Source: Aerococcus kribbianus (GTDB taxonomy: Bacteria > Bacillota > Bacilli > Lactobacillales > Aerococcaceae). From it: DNA of 64,000 nt. Shown here piece after piece: positions 8,715 to 17,780 of this stretch. The DNA lies in contig NZ_JAPRFR010000002.1 of NCBI RefSeq assembly GCF_026805545.1, forward strand, positions 62,001 through 126,000. Direction: 5' to 3'. The notes under the pieces were generated by a model that made no database searches, had not been told where the DNA came from, and worked only from the letters and a program-made list of their open reading frames with translations. The position numbers were made by a program, and so were the translations under genes. Numbering within the stretch: the stretch's first letter is position 1; every line of letters begins with the position of its first letter.

Positions 8715-8734
8715 TTTTTACAAATAATTTTACA

Positions 8735-8776
8735 GGGTGTGTCAGCGTCTCAAAGATGACTGGCACACCCTTTTTT
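8735..8776 (+). terminator. Terminator after the GlsB-like gene
   Basis: GGGTGTGTCAG pairs with CTGGCACACCC (11 pairs, one G-U) and is followed by six T. Confidence 0.85.
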
Positions 8777-8785
8777 ATATGAGAG

Positions 8786-8829
8786 AAGCCCCGTAGATCA
8801 GACCAAATATTGGCCAATCTACGGGGCTT
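8786..8829 (-). terminator. Terminator of the ileS-csp transcript
   Basis: Perfect 13-base inverted repeat (AAGCCCCGTAGAT and its complement) around an 18-base loop, just after the csp stop on the minus strand. The tail on that strand is CTCTCATATAAAAAAGG, with few T, so it may act with the neighbouring plus-strand hairpin, whose A-tract it meets. Confidence 0.6.
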
Positions 8830-8873
8830 AAGTATGCCAGAAACATTTTATGATTATTAAAAGATTAGATTAC

Positions 8874-9086
8874 TTATTGCAAAGAAACATTAACAGCTTG
8901 AGGGCCATTCTTTCCTTCAGCAATATCGAATACTACTTCTTGTTCTGGAAATAATTCTGTCAAATCGCCTGATAGCGCAGAGACATGAACAAATAAGTCA
9001 CCTTCCTCTGGAAAATCTGGTAGTTCAATAAAACCAAAGCCTTTTTCGCTATCGAATATTTTTACTAGACCATAATAATGTGACAT
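8874..9086 (-). CDS. Cold-shock domain protein, divergent, downstream of ileS
   Basis: A 70-residue single cold-shock domain that should bind single-stranded RNA or DNA. RNP1 is KGFGFIEL and RNP2 is DLFVHVSAL. It differs from the usual 66-residue CspA: the segment between the RNP motifs is ELPDFPEEG, and the end reads [13 protein letters not shown] with AVNV instead of the usual AxNV. Its ATG is two bases after the ileS stop and its ribosome site (GAGGAATAGTT) lies inside ileS, so it is expressed from the isoleucine-controlled transcript. That coupling is unusual for a Csp. Confidence 0.88.
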   Translation of the reverse strand: MSHYYGLVKIFDSEKGFGFIELPDFPEEGDLFVHVSALSGDLTELFPEQEVVFDIAEGKNGPQAVNVSLQ

Positions 9087-9088
9087 AA

Positions 9089-11872
9089 CTATTCCTCATT
9101 TTCTGCTAAGGCTTCTGGGAAATGATTGATTACAATATTTGCACATCGTTGACATAATTGTGGTGCTTCTTCAATTGTACCCACTTCTGGACGATAAGCC
9201 CGACACCGTTGACACTCTTGGCCTTCAGCAGTTTGTACTACTAAGGCATAGTGGTCGTAATTATCTACTTTTTCCGGCGCTTGGTCTAAATCTTTAATTT
9301 CTACTTGGGATACAATTAAATAAGTAGCTAAGTTTTCACCAATATCAGCTAGTAAAGATTGCGTATGGTCATCAGCATAAATAACAAGTTTAGCTTGTAA
9401 GGATTTACCAATACGTTTGTCTTCGCGAGCTGCTTCCAAGGATTTATTAACATTATCACGGAAAGTTAAGAAAGCTGGCCACAATTCGTTGAGTTGGTCG
9501 TGGTTGCTATAGCTTTCAACTTCTGGAAAATCAGCTAATTGTACATAATCCTCTTCTTCATCCAAATAAGACCAAATTTCTTCAGTGGTATGTGGGATAA
9601 TTGGCGTTAATAAGATTGTTAGTTTACGGACTACTTCATACATTACTGTCTGCATGTTACGCCGCTTAGGATCATCTGCCAACTCAATATAGGTAACATC
9701 CTTAGAATAATCCATATAGAAGTTAGACATTTGTAAGGTGAGGAAGTTCAAAATTGTTTGACTTACACCCATGAAGTCATAACGATCATAGGCAGAACGG
9801 ACTTCTTTCACGACTTCATTCAATTGATTCAACATAAATTGATCAATAGGATCCAAATCTTCATATGGCACATAATTGGCTGCTGAATCAAAATCAGCAA
9901 TATTACCTAACATAAAGCGTATAGTGTTACGAATTCGCCGATAAGACTCGGCCACTTGACCTAAAATTTCATCAGAAATTCTCACATCATAATATGAATC
10001 CACAGAAGCCACCCATAAACGAAGAATATCTGCACCTCGTTGACCGACTACATCATTTGGCGAAACCGTATTACCGATTGATTTAGACATCTTACGTCCT
10101 TCACCATCGTTAACAAAGCCTTGTGATAAAACAGATTTATATGGCGCTTGATCATTAACGGCAATTGATGTCAATAAGCTTGAGTTAAACCAACCACGGT
10201 ATTGGTCAGAACCCTCTAAGTACATATCAGCTGGGAATTGTAATTCTTCCCGGGCACGTAAGACACCGTGGTGAGAGGAACCAGAGTCAAACCAAACATC
10301 CATTATATCCTTCTCCTTAGTGAATTCACCATTAGGAGAGCCAGGATGAGTAAAACCTGTAGGAAGTAGATCTTTGGCTTCTCTTTCAAACCAAACATTC
10401 GAACCAAACTCAGCAAATAAATTAGCCACATGAGCAATGGTTTCCGGTGTACAGATTTCACTACCATCTTCAGCGTAGAAAATTGGTAAAGGTACACCCC
10501 ATGCACGTTGACGAGAAATTACCCAATCTCCACGCCCTTCAATCATGTTATAGATACGACGTTGGCCAGAAGGATGTATCCAATTCACATCATGCTCAAT
10601 AGCTGATAAGGTTCGTTCCTTAATTTGATCAACTGAACAGAACCATTGCGGCGTGGCGCGATAAATAACTGGTTTTTTTGTTCGCCAATCATGAGGATAA
10701 GAGTGAATAAATTTGCTTTCTTTTAGCAAAGCACCCTTATTCGCTAATAATTCTACGATCTCAGCATTGGCATCAGCATAGAACTTGCCTTCTAAGCCTG
10801 GAGCTTCACTAGTAAATTTACCTTGACCATCAACAGGACTAAGAATGTCTAAATTGTAAGCTTTGGCAGCATAATAGTCATCTTCCCCGTGACCACCCGC
10901 AGTATGAACTAAACCAGTACCAGAATCAGCCGTCACGTGTTCACCTAGAATTAATAGTGACTCACGATCATAGAATGGGTGTTCTGCCACTAAGTATTCA
11001 AGTTCTTGCCCTTTGACAGTAGAAACCACTTCAACGTCTTCCCAAGCAAGTTCTTGACTCACTGCTTCTAATAACTCAGCAGCCACTAAATAATGTTGGC
11101 CAGCCACTAATACCACCTGATAGTCAAAATTAGGATGCACTGCAACAGCAGTATTAGCCGGTAGAGTCCAAGGTGTGGTGGTCCATATCACTAATTTAGT
11201 GTCTTCAGGAATTTTACCCTTACTATCCTTCAAGTCAAAGGTAATATAAATGCTATAAGATTCCACATCTTTATACTCAACTTCAGCTTCTGCCAGAGTT
11301 GATTCTGAAGATGGTGACCAGTAAACAGGTTTAAGGCCTTTATAAATTAGTCCCTTGGCAAACATATCTCCAAATAAGCGGACTTGTTGCGCCTCATATT
11401 CTGGGTCCAATGTTACATATGGGTTTTCCCAGTCTCCTGCTACTCCTAGACGTTTGAAATCCTCACGTTGTCCTTCAATTTGTTTCCAAGCATACTCTTC
11501 GCATAAACGCCGAAATTCTGCCACCGTCATCGACTTACGGTCTACACCTTCATTAGTTAGAGCTTGTTCAATAGGCAAGCCATGAGTATCCCAACCTGGA
11601 ACATAGGGTGCCCGATAACCAGTCATTGATTTTTCCCGTACAATAATGTCCTTGGTAATCTTATTCATGGCGTGTCCGATATGGATATTTCCGTTAGCAT
11701 ATGGGGGACCATCGTGCAAAATAAATGGGGTTTTATCTTTATTCTTTTCTTGTCGTTGCCAGTAAACACCAGCTTCTTCCCATTCTTTTTGTCGTTCCAC
11801 TTCTTTAACTGCTAAATTCCCACGCATAGGGAATTTTGTTTTTCCAAGATTTAATGTCTCTTTCATCTTCAT
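9089..11872 (-). CDS. ileS: Isoleucyl-tRNA synthetase
   Basis: Class I synthetase that charges tRNA-Ile and edits valine. The product is about 927 residues. The HIGH-type motif is NIHIGHAM near residue 65, the CP1 editing domain follows ([16 protein letters not shown]), and the KMSKS loop is [11 protein letters not shown] near residue 600. The C-terminal zinc site has two CxxC pairs (CQRC and CQRC). An in-frame ATG at 11881 overlaps the ribosome site AAAGGAG; the ATG at 11872 is nine bases from it and is preferred. A T-box leader controls the gene. Its place after divIVA is conserved in Firmicutes. Confidence 0.97.
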   Translation of the reverse strand: MKMKETLNLGKTKFPMRGNLAVKEVERQKEWEEAGVYWQRQEKNKDKTPFILHDGPPYANGNIHIGHAMNKITKDIIVREKSMTGYRAPYVPGWDTHGLPIEQALTNEGVDRKSMTVAEFRRLCEEYAWKQIEGQREDFKRLGVAGDWENPYVTLDPEYEAQQVRLFGDMFAKGLIYKGLKPVYWSPSSESTLAEAEVEYKDVESYSIYITFDLKDSKGKIPEDTKLVIWTTTPWTLPANTAVAVHPNFDYQVVLVAGQHYLVAAELLEAVSQELAWEDVEVVSTVKGQELEYLVAEHPFYDRESLLILGEHVTADSGTGLVHTAGGHGEDDYYAAKAYNLDILSPVDGQGKFTSEAPGLEGKFYADANAEIVELLANKGALLKESKFIHSYPHDWRTKKPVIYRATPQWFCSVDQIKERTLSAIEHDVNWIHPSGQRRIYNMIEGRGDWVISRQRAWGVPLPIFYAEDGSEICTPETIAHVANLFAEFGSNVWFEREAKDLLPTGFTHPGSPNGEFTKEKDIMDVWFDSGSSHHGVLRAREELQFPADMYLEGSDQYRGWFNSSLLTSIAVNDQAPYKSVLSQGFVNDGEGRKMSKSIGNTVSPNDVVGQRGADILRLWVASVDSYYDVRISDEILGQVAESYRRIRNTIRFMLGNIADFDSAANYVPYEDLDPIDQFMLNQLNEVVKEVRSAYDRYDFMGVSQTILNFLTLQMSNFYMDYSKDVTYIELADDPKRRNMQTVMYEVVRKLTILLTPIIPHTTEEIWSYLDEEEDYVQLADFPEVESYSNHDQLNELWPAFLTFRDNVNKSLEAAREDKRIGKSLQAKLVIYADDHTQSLLADIGENLATYLIVSQVEIKDLDQAPEKVDNYDHYALVVQTAEGQECQRCRAYRPEVGTIEEAPQLCQRCANIVINHFPEALAENEE

Positions 11873-11892
11873 TGCTTCCATCTCCTTTATAC

Positions 11893-12113
11893 AAAAAAGA
11901 CCTCATCCCAAGGGACGAGGTCATCGTGGTACCACCCAAATTTATAGCACTATAGGCTACATCTCATCGCCTTAACGCGGCATACGCCGATAGCTTCGGT
12001 CACTCCTGGCTGATAATAACCTTTCTTGGCTTACTCCCTTTCAGCTCTAGGGGAGATTCTCTAAAAACTAGGCAAAGATTATTGTAGTCCATTCTTCATG
12101 AAACTTATAAACT
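11893..12113 (-). ncRNA. T-box leader of ileS
   Basis: A T-box riboswitch senses uncharged tRNA. The conserved antiterminator box GGGTGGTACCACG is on the minus strand (plus-strand 925-937 of the 11 kb block, that is 11925-11937). It is followed by a terminator hairpin, GACCTCGTCCC with GGGATGAGGTC (11899-11922), and TTTTTT. An ATC triplet, an isoleucine codon, lies in TTATTATCAGCC (12012-12014) at a likely specifier position, matching the downstream ileS. The 5' end is estimated from the promoter. Confidence 0.93.
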
Positions 12114-12119
12114 AAAATT

Positions 12120-12148
12120 ATCTTACAATAAAAGCAAAATTTTGGCAA
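12120..12148 (-). promoter_or_regulatory. Promoter of the ileS T-box transcript
   Basis: Minus strand: TTGCCA (12143-12148), 17 bases, TAAGAT (12120-12125). It lies in the gap after divIVA. Confidence 0.7.
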
Positions 12149-12166
12149 GATTCAACCTCGAAATTT

Positions 12167-13012
12167 CTACTCGGAATCACTTTTATCAAACTCTTCACCT
12201 TGATCATCTTTGCTTTGTTCAGTTGCTGCTTCCAGTTCAACTGCTTCGTCGTCAGTTTCCTCGTCAATCTTTTCTACATCAGTAGAAGTTTGACTCATTT
12301 TAGCAGCTTCCTCTTCATTTGGTGCTTTGGCTTCAGGATATAGGGCTTCCTCACCTTGAGATTGTAAGATACGTTGGGCTTCTTCAGATAAGACAGCCGG
12401 TTTATCATTGTTAAAGAACGCTTCTTTTTCTTGTTCTTTCTCAACCACTTTTTCTTGGTTAGCTAAAATATCTTGTCCTTGATGGTTTCTCACAGGTAAG
12501 TCTAAGTCAGCTAAGATATTATCCAAGACCGGTGTCTCGACTTGGCTACTTGGATCTTGATCAAAGTATTCAGCCCAACGAGGGTTCTCAAACATCTCCT
12601 TGGCTTGAATTGCCATACCTAAACTTTGGTGCAAATACATGCGGGCTGCTTCTTGAAGTTGATTGCTTTCTCGGTTGACCTCGCTTGCATTTTGTGCGGC
12701 TTGGGTGAGGATATCTTGGGCTGTTTCTTCAGCTTGCTTGACAATCATTTCAGCCTCATCCAAAGCAGCATTACGCAAGCGATCTGCTGCTTCTTGAGCC
12801 ACAACAATGGAACGATTCAGGGTTTCTGATTTTTTGTGAAATTCATCTAATTCAGCATTCCGTTCATAGAGTTCTTGTTGTAAACGTTGGTTGTCCGTTT
12901 CCAGGTTATCCATAGTCCGGGCGACATCTTTTAAAAAGTCATCCACTGCTTGACGTTCGTAACCCGACACTTTCTTTTTGAAGTTTTTATTTTTTACATC
13001 ATTTGCTTTCAT
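12167..13012 (-). CDS. divIVA: Cell-division and polarity protein DivIVA
   Basis: DivIVA binds negatively curved membrane at septa and poles and recruits division and wall-synthesis proteins. The product is 281 residues. The N-terminal lipid-binding domain is recognisable (NKNFKKKVSGYERQAVDDFL, residues 8-27). A long coiled coil follows (about residues 35-140), then an acidic C-terminal tail of about 110 residues rich in Glu, Asp and Gln, longer than in Bacillus and typical of cocci. It follows ylmH by 12 bases in the same transcript. The ribosome site GGAGGTCAGCAA precedes the ATG. Confidence 0.95.
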   Translation of the reverse strand: MKANDVKNKNFKKKVSGYERQAVDDFLKDVARTMDNLETDNQRLQQELYERNAELDEFHKKSETLNRSIVVAQEAADRLRNAALDEAEMIVKQAEETAQDILTQAAQNASEVNRESNQLQEAARMYLHQSLGMAIQAKEMFENPRWAEYFDQDPSSQVETPVLDNILADLDLPVRNHQGQDILANQEKVVEKEQEKEAFFNNDKPAVLSEEAQRILQSQGEEALYPEAKAPNEEEAAKMSQTSTDVEKIDEETDDEAVELEAATEQSKDDQGEEFDKSDSE

Positions 13013-13024
13013 TTGCTGACCTCC

Positions 13025-13825
13025 TTATTTATTAGCAATAATTCCTAATTGAATACGTTGCTTACCTTTACGCGTCACTTGACCTATGTCATCAAGACGT
13101 AAGCGTCCATAGCCTCTAACCGAAATAATATCACCCAAGTGGATATCATTATTAGCTGATTCAGTAAGCAACCAGTTAATTTTTACTGCTCCCGCTGTAA
13201 TCAAATTTTTAGCCTTAGCCCGAGAAATATGCCAAGCCTCGCTAATTACAGCATCCAAACGCAAGGAACTAACTAGGGCCTCTCGTACTGTCCAATCCGA
13301 CTGGGCCGAAATAATTTGTTCGGCATTAGTCAAGCAATCAAAACTTACCGGACTACGACCAATCCGTTTAACTTCCATACTAAGGTAATCTGCAATTGTT
13401 TCATCAACAAAAAACTGCCATACCTCATCATGATTAATGATATCGCCCAAGCGATTACGTTTGATCCCAGATTTGAGAATTGCGCCTAATATCTGCCGGT
13501 GCTCCAAATGATGAAACTTTCTAGGATAGTCAATTTCAATAGCTAACAAGGAAAAATCATCATACTGCCAAGTAAAATAGTTGGGAGCTATAAGACAGCG
13601 CTGGTTTTCTGCTTCAGGATATCCTCCCCAAAAGACATAATAAAAATCATCTGATTTGCCTAAAATTTGACTCAAAACTATTCGTTGACGAGGATTCAAG
13701 AAAGGAGTTAAAACCGGTGCATAAGTACTAGTCACTTGATCTTGCCAATCTAAAACCTTATCGATAAATTCTTGTTCACTAGGATGAAAATGTTGTAACA
13801 CTTGGTCTGAAGCCACAATTGCCAC
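13025..13825 (-). CDS. ylmH: YlmH, S4-domain RNA-binding protein of the division cluster
   Basis: A 266-residue protein with a YlmH-specific N-terminal region and a C-terminal S4 RNA-binding domain (about residues 186-240, with SRAKAKNLITAGAVKINW). Family members bind ribosomes and have been linked to rescue of stalled 50S subunits; in streptococci the locus affects division. The start is GTG 13825 with only a weak ribosome site. A consensus promoter ends 25 bases upstream, so the leader would be only about 18 bases. It is co-transcribed with divIVA. Confidence 0.9.
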   Translation of the reverse strand: MAIVASDQVLQHFHPSEQEFIDKVLDWQDQVTSTYAPVLTPFLNPRQRIVLSQILGKSDDFYYVFWGGYPEAENQRCLIAPNYFTWQYDDFSLLAIEIDYPRKFHHLEHRQILGAILKSGIKRNRLGDIINHDEVWQFFVDETIADYLSMEVKRIGRSPVSFDCLTNAEQIISAQSDWTVREALVSSLRLDAVISEAWHISRAKAKNLITAGAVKINWLLTESANNDIHLGDIISVRGYGRLRLDDIGQVTRKGKQRIQLGIIANK

Positions 13826-13849
13826 TACTTTCTAATCAATAGTAGTTTT

Positions 13850-13878
13850 ATTATACAAGAAACCACTCTAAGACCCAA
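13850..13878 (-). promoter_or_regulatory. ylmH-divIVA promoter
   Basis: Minus strand: TTGGGT (13873-13878), 17 bases, TATAAT (13850-13855). It sits between the terminator after ylmG and the ylmH GTG. Confidence 0.7.
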
Positions 13879-13909
13879 ACTTAAAGACAAGCCGACCCTA
13901 CAATTGCGA

Positions 13910-13972
13910 TCTCAACTAAGAGATAAATAGTTGTATATCACAAAGAGGCTGGGACTTTCCCCAGCCTCTCTC
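13910..13972 (+). repeat. Terminator-associated repeat, copy A
   Basis: Reading on the plus strand: CTCAACTAAGAGATAAATAG, then TTGTATATCACAAA, then the hairpin GAGGCTGGGAC..CCCAGCCTC (13943-13970). Copies B (after hom), C (between spxH and pepF) and D (after rplT) share this order on the other strand. Here the hairpin lies straight after the ylmG stop and must end the ftsA-ylmG transcript, so in this copy the terminator works opposite to the repeat's orientation. Confidence 0.75.
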
Positions 13973-13985
13973 ACTAATAATTAAT

Positions 13986-14255
13986 TTATAAGAAAACTAA
14001 TAAGCCCCGAGAAGCTAAATTCAATACTAAAATACCAATAATGACATTAAAGCTTACACCACCTATTGAGGGAATAATCGCATCAAAAATACTGAGATAA
14101 GGTTCAGCTAGGCGTGCTACGATTTGACCCAATTTAGATTCGCGTGCTTGTGGAAACCATGACATTAGGGCATAAACCACTAAAACTAGGGTATAGTAAT
14201 AGATTAAACGTTGTAAGAGACCAACAATAGAATAAATAGTAATTCTTCCTTTCAC
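13986..14255 (-). CDS. ylmG: YlmG (YggT family) membrane protein
   Basis: A small protein of about 89 residues with two membrane helices (RLIYYYTLVLVVYALMSWF and FNVIIGILVLNLASRGLLVF) separated by a loop with the family motif EPYLSIFDAIIPSIGG. YggT proteins are implicated in septum placement and, in plastids, in nucleoid partition; the mechanism is unknown. The start is uncertain. The frame opens with TTG at 14261 and GTG at 14255, but the only good ribosome site, AAAGGAAG, lies inside the frame after both. It overlaps or abuts the ylmE stop. Confidence 0.85.
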   Translation of the reverse strand: MKGRITIYSIVGLLQRLIYYYTLVLVVYALMSWFPQARESKLGQIVARLAEPYLSIFDAIIPSIGGVSFNVIIGILVLNLASRGLLVFL

Positions 14256-14257
14256 AA

Positions 14258-14938
14258 TCAATCTTGTGGTTGAAACATAATAGAACCTAAACGAACATAG
14301 CTTGCCCCTGCTGCTACTGCCATTTCAAAGTCGCGACTCATTCCCATTGATAATTCTTTACATGGAGAATTAGCGAGGCCTAATTGAACGACTCGGTCCC
14401 TAAGCTGCGCTAAACGACTAAAGTAGGTCATACATTCTTCGGCATTAGCTTGACTAGGGGCCATCGTCATTAATCCTACTACTTCAATGTGATCATAATC
14501 AGTGAGTGACTCAACAAAGTCAAGCAATTGACTGGGAGCTAAACCATGTTTACTTGCTTCTCCAGACACATTAACTTGAATAAAACACTTAACTTGAGCC
14601 TGGGCATGCTTTTGGATTTCCTTGGCAATTTTCAAGCGGTCAAGGGCATGGTAATAGCTAATACGATTAACCACCGATTTGACCTTTCGACTTTGTAAGT
14701 TCCCAATATAGTGCCAGACAATATCATCTGGCAAGTTGGCTTGCTTCTCCAATAAAGATTCAGGACGGTTTTCTGCAAAGTGACGAATACCACAATGATA
14801 AAGCTCTCGAGTTTCTTGAACACTATGGTACTTAGAAACGCAAATCAGCGTGACATGTCGAAAAGACTGTCCCGCTGATTTTTGCCGTGCCTGATCAATC
14901 CGGTCCTGGATAGCAGCCACTCTCTCCATTGGCGTCAT
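14258..14938 (-). CDS. ylmE: YlmE/YggS, PLP homeostasis protein
   Basis: A 226-residue PLP-binding protein (YggS/PROSC family) that keeps free pyridoxal phosphate in balance. The PLP lysine is in ICVSKYHS (about residue 35), with HFAENRPESL, WHYIGNLQSRK, the VNVSGEASKHG segment and the C-terminal LSMGMSRDFEMAVAAG motif that binds phosphate. Its ATG comes two bases after the ftsZ stop with no strong ribosome site, which suggests translational coupling to ftsZ. Its place after ftsZ is conserved in Firmicutes. Confidence 0.93.
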   Translation of the reverse strand: MTPMERVAAIQDRIDQARQKSAGQSFRHVTLICVSKYHSVQETRELYHCGIRHFAENRPESLLEKQANLPDDIVWHYIGNLQSRKVKSVVNRISYYHALDRLKIAKEIQKHAQAQVKCFIQVNVSGEASKHGLAPSQLLDFVESLTDYDHIEVVGLMTMAPSQANAEECMTYFSRLAQLRDRVVQLGLANSPCKELSMGMSRDFEMAVAAGASYVRLGSIMFQPQD

Positions 14939-14939
14939 A

Positions 14940-16208
14940 TTAACGACGACGCTTTCTAAAGAATGGAGGGGTATCTAATTCATCGTCATCATTGATGTCA
15001 TTGTCATAAGAATGATTATCACTGTAGTTATTACTTGGGCGATTATTGAAACTTTGTTGACGTTCACGATCCCGTGATCCATCCCAGTCATCAAACATAT
15101 CGCGTCCTTCATTACTTTGTCGTGGTGCAGTTTGTTTTTCTTCGAATTTTTCAGGACGATTAGAAATTTCGCGACGAGCATTATTAGCTGAGAAGGCAGA
15201 ATGACCCCCGTTACGAGCAGCTTTCTTTTCTTCACGACGCTTTTCAGTATCAATACCAGTTGCGATTACAGTAACAACAACCTCATCTTCTAATGAGTTA
15301 TTGATTGTTGTACCGAAGATGATATTCACTTCGGAAGAGGAAGCCGCAGCTACAATATCAGCAGCATCTTGGGCTTCAAATAAGGTCATATCTTCGCCAC
15401 CAGTAATGTTCAATAGAATTTGTTCGGCACCATCAATAGAAACTTCCAATAATGGAGAAGAAATAGCCTTCTTGGTCGCATCAGCTGTCCGGTTTTCACC
15501 ACTAGACATACCAATACCCATTAAAGCAGTCCCTTGGTTTTCCATTACTGTACGAACATCGGCAAAGTCCAAGTTAACGTAACCGGGTGCAGTAATAAGG
15601 TCAGAAATACCTTGTACCCCTTGACGTAAAACATTGTCTGCTTCACCAAAGGCTTCACGAATTGGTGTCTTCTTATCAACAATTTCCATTAATCGGTTGT
15701 TAGAAATGGTTACTAAAGTATCCACGTGTTGCTTCATTTCAGCAATACCTTCTGCAGCTGAACGCCCACGTTTAGGACCTTCAAAGGTAAATGGACGAGT
15801 GACAACACCAACAGTTAAGGCACCAATTTCTTCCTTGGCAATGCGAGCAACAATAGGTGCCGCTCCGGTACCAGTTCCCCCACCCATACCAGCTGTAATA
15901 AAGATAAGGTCAGCACCTTCTAATGCTTCCTTGATTTGATCTTCACTTTCTTCGGCGGCTTTTTTACCAACTTCTGGTTGCGCACCTGCACCTAAGCCAC
16001 GAGTCGATTTAGGGCCTAATTGAATTTTAACATCTGCGTTTGAATTTTTTAACGCTTGTGTATCAGTATTAGCGACAATAAACTCTACACCGCCAACGTT
16101 TTCCTCAATCATACGGTTAACGGCATTGTTACCCCCACCACCAACACCGACTACCTTGATATTGGCGTTATTCTCGTCAATTAATTGATTATCAAATTCG
16201 AATTCCAT
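14940..16208 (-). CDS. ftsZ: Cell-division GTPase FtsZ
   Basis: Tubulin-like GTPase that forms the Z ring. The product is 422 residues. GTP-binding motifs are [13 protein letters not shown] (about 21-33) and the tubulin signature [10 protein letters not shown] (about 108-117); the T7 loop is [11 protein letters not shown]. After the globular core (about residue 318) is a variable linker rich in Arg, Asn and Ser. The conserved C-terminal peptide [15 protein letters not shown], which docks FtsA, EzrA and similar partners, is at the end. It follows ftsA by 23 bases with GGAGGATTAAAC as ribosome site. Confidence 0.99.
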   Translation of the reverse strand: MEFEFDNQLIDENNANIKVVGVGGGGNNAVNRMIEENVGGVEFIVANTDTQALKNSNADVKIQLGPKSTRGLGAGAQPEVGKKAAEESEDQIKEALEGADLIFITAGMGGGTGTGAAPIVARIAKEEIGALTVGVVTRPFTFEGPKRGRSAAEGIAEMKQHVDTLVTISNNRLMEIVDKKTPIREAFGEADNVLRQGVQGISDLITAPGYVNLDFADVRTVMENQGTALMGIGMSSGENRTADATKKAISSPLLEVSIDGAEQILLNITGGEDMTLFEAQDAADIVAAASSSEVNIIFGTTINNSLEDEVVVTVIATGIDTEKRREEKKAARNGGHSAFSANNARREISNRPEKFEEKQTAPRQSNEGRDMFDDWDGSRDRERQQSFNNRPSNNYSDNHSYDNDINDDDELDTPPFFRKRRR

Positions 16209-16231
16209 GTTTAATCCTCCTGAATCTTTAT

Positions 16232-17617
16232 TTAGCTAAATAGTTCGTCAAAAAAGTCTTTGGCTTTTTGTAATAGTCCTTCATCTGCTCCTTCTTCCTT
16301 AACAGGTGCAACGGATGAATGATCTTCCGTATGATGAGGACTAAGCGACTGAGTAGGTGCAGGTTCGTCAAAACCTGCTTGGCTTAACTCTTGGTTAGGC
16401 TCACTAGCAATAGACCGCATTTGACTAGTTTTTTCCTTATGGTGACTTGTTTGCGTATTTTGGTCATATTTTTGGGCCACATGGTGAATATCATCTAAAC
16501 GTGCACCGTATTCAATTAGACCAACCGCTGTCGTATAAACCGGATTACGCAAACCAACATAGTCAGGAACATAAGCTCTCACTTCAACACCTAGGACTTC
16601 TTCAGCCAAGTCTAAGGCGCCAGGTAAGGTAGCTGCTCCACCCGTAATGACCACTCCACCTGGTAAGGCAAAGGCTTCGATTTGATCAAGCGGATGCTTA
16701 ATGGTTTCAAAAATTTGCCGTAAGCGAGCTTCAATGATTTCAGACAAATAATGTTCGTCAATCCGTACTGGTTCACGTTTACCAATGGTCTCAACTGGGA
16801 ATAGTTCACTCTCACTGGTATCTGCGGGTAAAGCGTAACCAAATTCACGTTTAATCCGTTCAGCGTTATCTATTGTTGTGTTCAGTATAGTGGAAATATC
16901 TTTGGTTACATATTCGCCACCTTCATGGTCTACATAAGAAAATTTAAGTAGGTTATCATGGAAAACTGAAACAGAGGTTTGTCCTCCACCCATATCAATC
17001 AGAATAGTACCAAATTCGCGTTCACTCTGACTAAGAGCAGCATAGGCATTAGCATAAGGTTGGACAACAAATTCAGAGATGTCCAGACCAGCCTTATTGA
17101 CGCAACGCTTAATGTTATGAATCAAGGTTTTAGGGCCAGTCACCAAATCAGCATAAAGTTCTAAACGAACACCAATCATTCCACGCGGGTCTTTAATGCC
17201 ATCAAATCCGTCAACGATAAATTCTTCAGGAATCACAGAAATGATTTCTCGTTCCGGTGGTACGGCTCTTACTTTAGCTGCTTGAAAGACATTAGCAATA
17301 TCTGTGTCCGTGATCTCGCGATTTTCACTGGCAACAGCAATCATTCCATAACAAGGTTCAATATTGACTTGATTACTTGGGACCCCCACAATAACTTGGG
17401 AAATTTCTTGGTTTGATTTTTGTTCGGCTTGTTTAATTGCCTTTTGAATAGCTGCTACTGTTTTATCAATATCAACGATAACACCACGGCTCAAACCTTC
17501 TGACTTTTCACTACCTACTCCAATAACATTTAATTGTTGGTTCATATATTCTGCGACGACAACTTTTATTGAAGTGGTTCCAATATCTAAACTAACATAA
17601 ATTTCTGGTTGAACCAT
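16232..17617 (-). CDS. ftsA: Actin-like division protein FtsA
   Basis: FtsA anchors FtsZ to the membrane and recruits later division proteins. The product is about 461 residues, with the phosphate-1 loop [15 protein letters not shown] near the N-terminus, subdomain 1C, and the second phosphate loop [16 protein letters not shown] polar insert rich in Ser/His/Glu precedes the C-terminal amphipathic helix [14 protein letters not shown] that binds membrane. The frame opens at 17641, but TAGGAGG lies 10 bases before ATG 17617, giving [10 protein letters not shown]. It starts a new transcription unit after the divIB terminator. Confidence 0.98.
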   Translation of the reverse strand: MVQPEIYVSLDIGTTSIKVVVAEYMNQQLNVIGVGSEKSEGLSRGVIVDIDKTVAAIQKAIKQAEQKSNQEISQVIVGVPSNQVNIEPCYGMIAVASENREITDTDIANVFQAAKVRAVPPEREIISVIPEEFIVDGFDGIKDPRGMIGVRLELYADLVTGPKTLIHNIKRCVNKAGLDISEFVVQPYANAYAALSQSEREFGTILIDMGGGQTSVSVFHDNLLKFSYVDHEGGEYVTKDISTILNTTIDNAERIKREFGYALPADTSESELFPVETIGKREPVRIDEHYLSEIIEARLRQIFETIKHPLDQIEAFALPGGVVITGGAATLPGALDLAEEVLGVEVRAYVPDYVGLRNPVYTTAVGLIEYGARLDDIHHVAQKYDQNTQTSHHKEKTSQMRSIASEPNQELSQAGFDEPAPTQSLSPHHTEDHSSVAPVKEEGADEGLLQKAKDFFDELFS

Positions 17618-17668
17618 GTTATTGAAACCTCCTATTTCCATTTTAAATTTTTAGTCTATATCGTAATT

Positions 17669-17697
17669 ATTTTAACATAAGTCCACTTGTTTACCAA
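17669..17697 (-). promoter_or_regulatory. ftsA-ftsZ promoter
   Basis: Minus strand: TTGGTA (17692-17697), 17 bases, TAAAAT (17669-17674), about 50 bases before the ftsA ATG and after the divIB terminator. Confidence 0.65.
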
Positions 17698-17723
17698 AGT
17701 GTATTTGCCCAAATATAACATTT

Positions 17724-17764
17724 AAAAAACCTCTAAACTAATCATAGCATTAGTTAGAGGTTTT
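17724..17764 (-). terminator. Terminator after divIB
   Basis: AACCTCTAA..TTAGAGGTT-type stem of about 14 bases with one bulge, followed on the minus strand by TTTTTT. It also has a T-tract on the plus strand, so it may be bidirectional. It separates mraZ-divIB from ftsA-ylmG. Confidence 0.85.
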
Positions 17765-17780
17765 AGAAACTCAAGAGACC

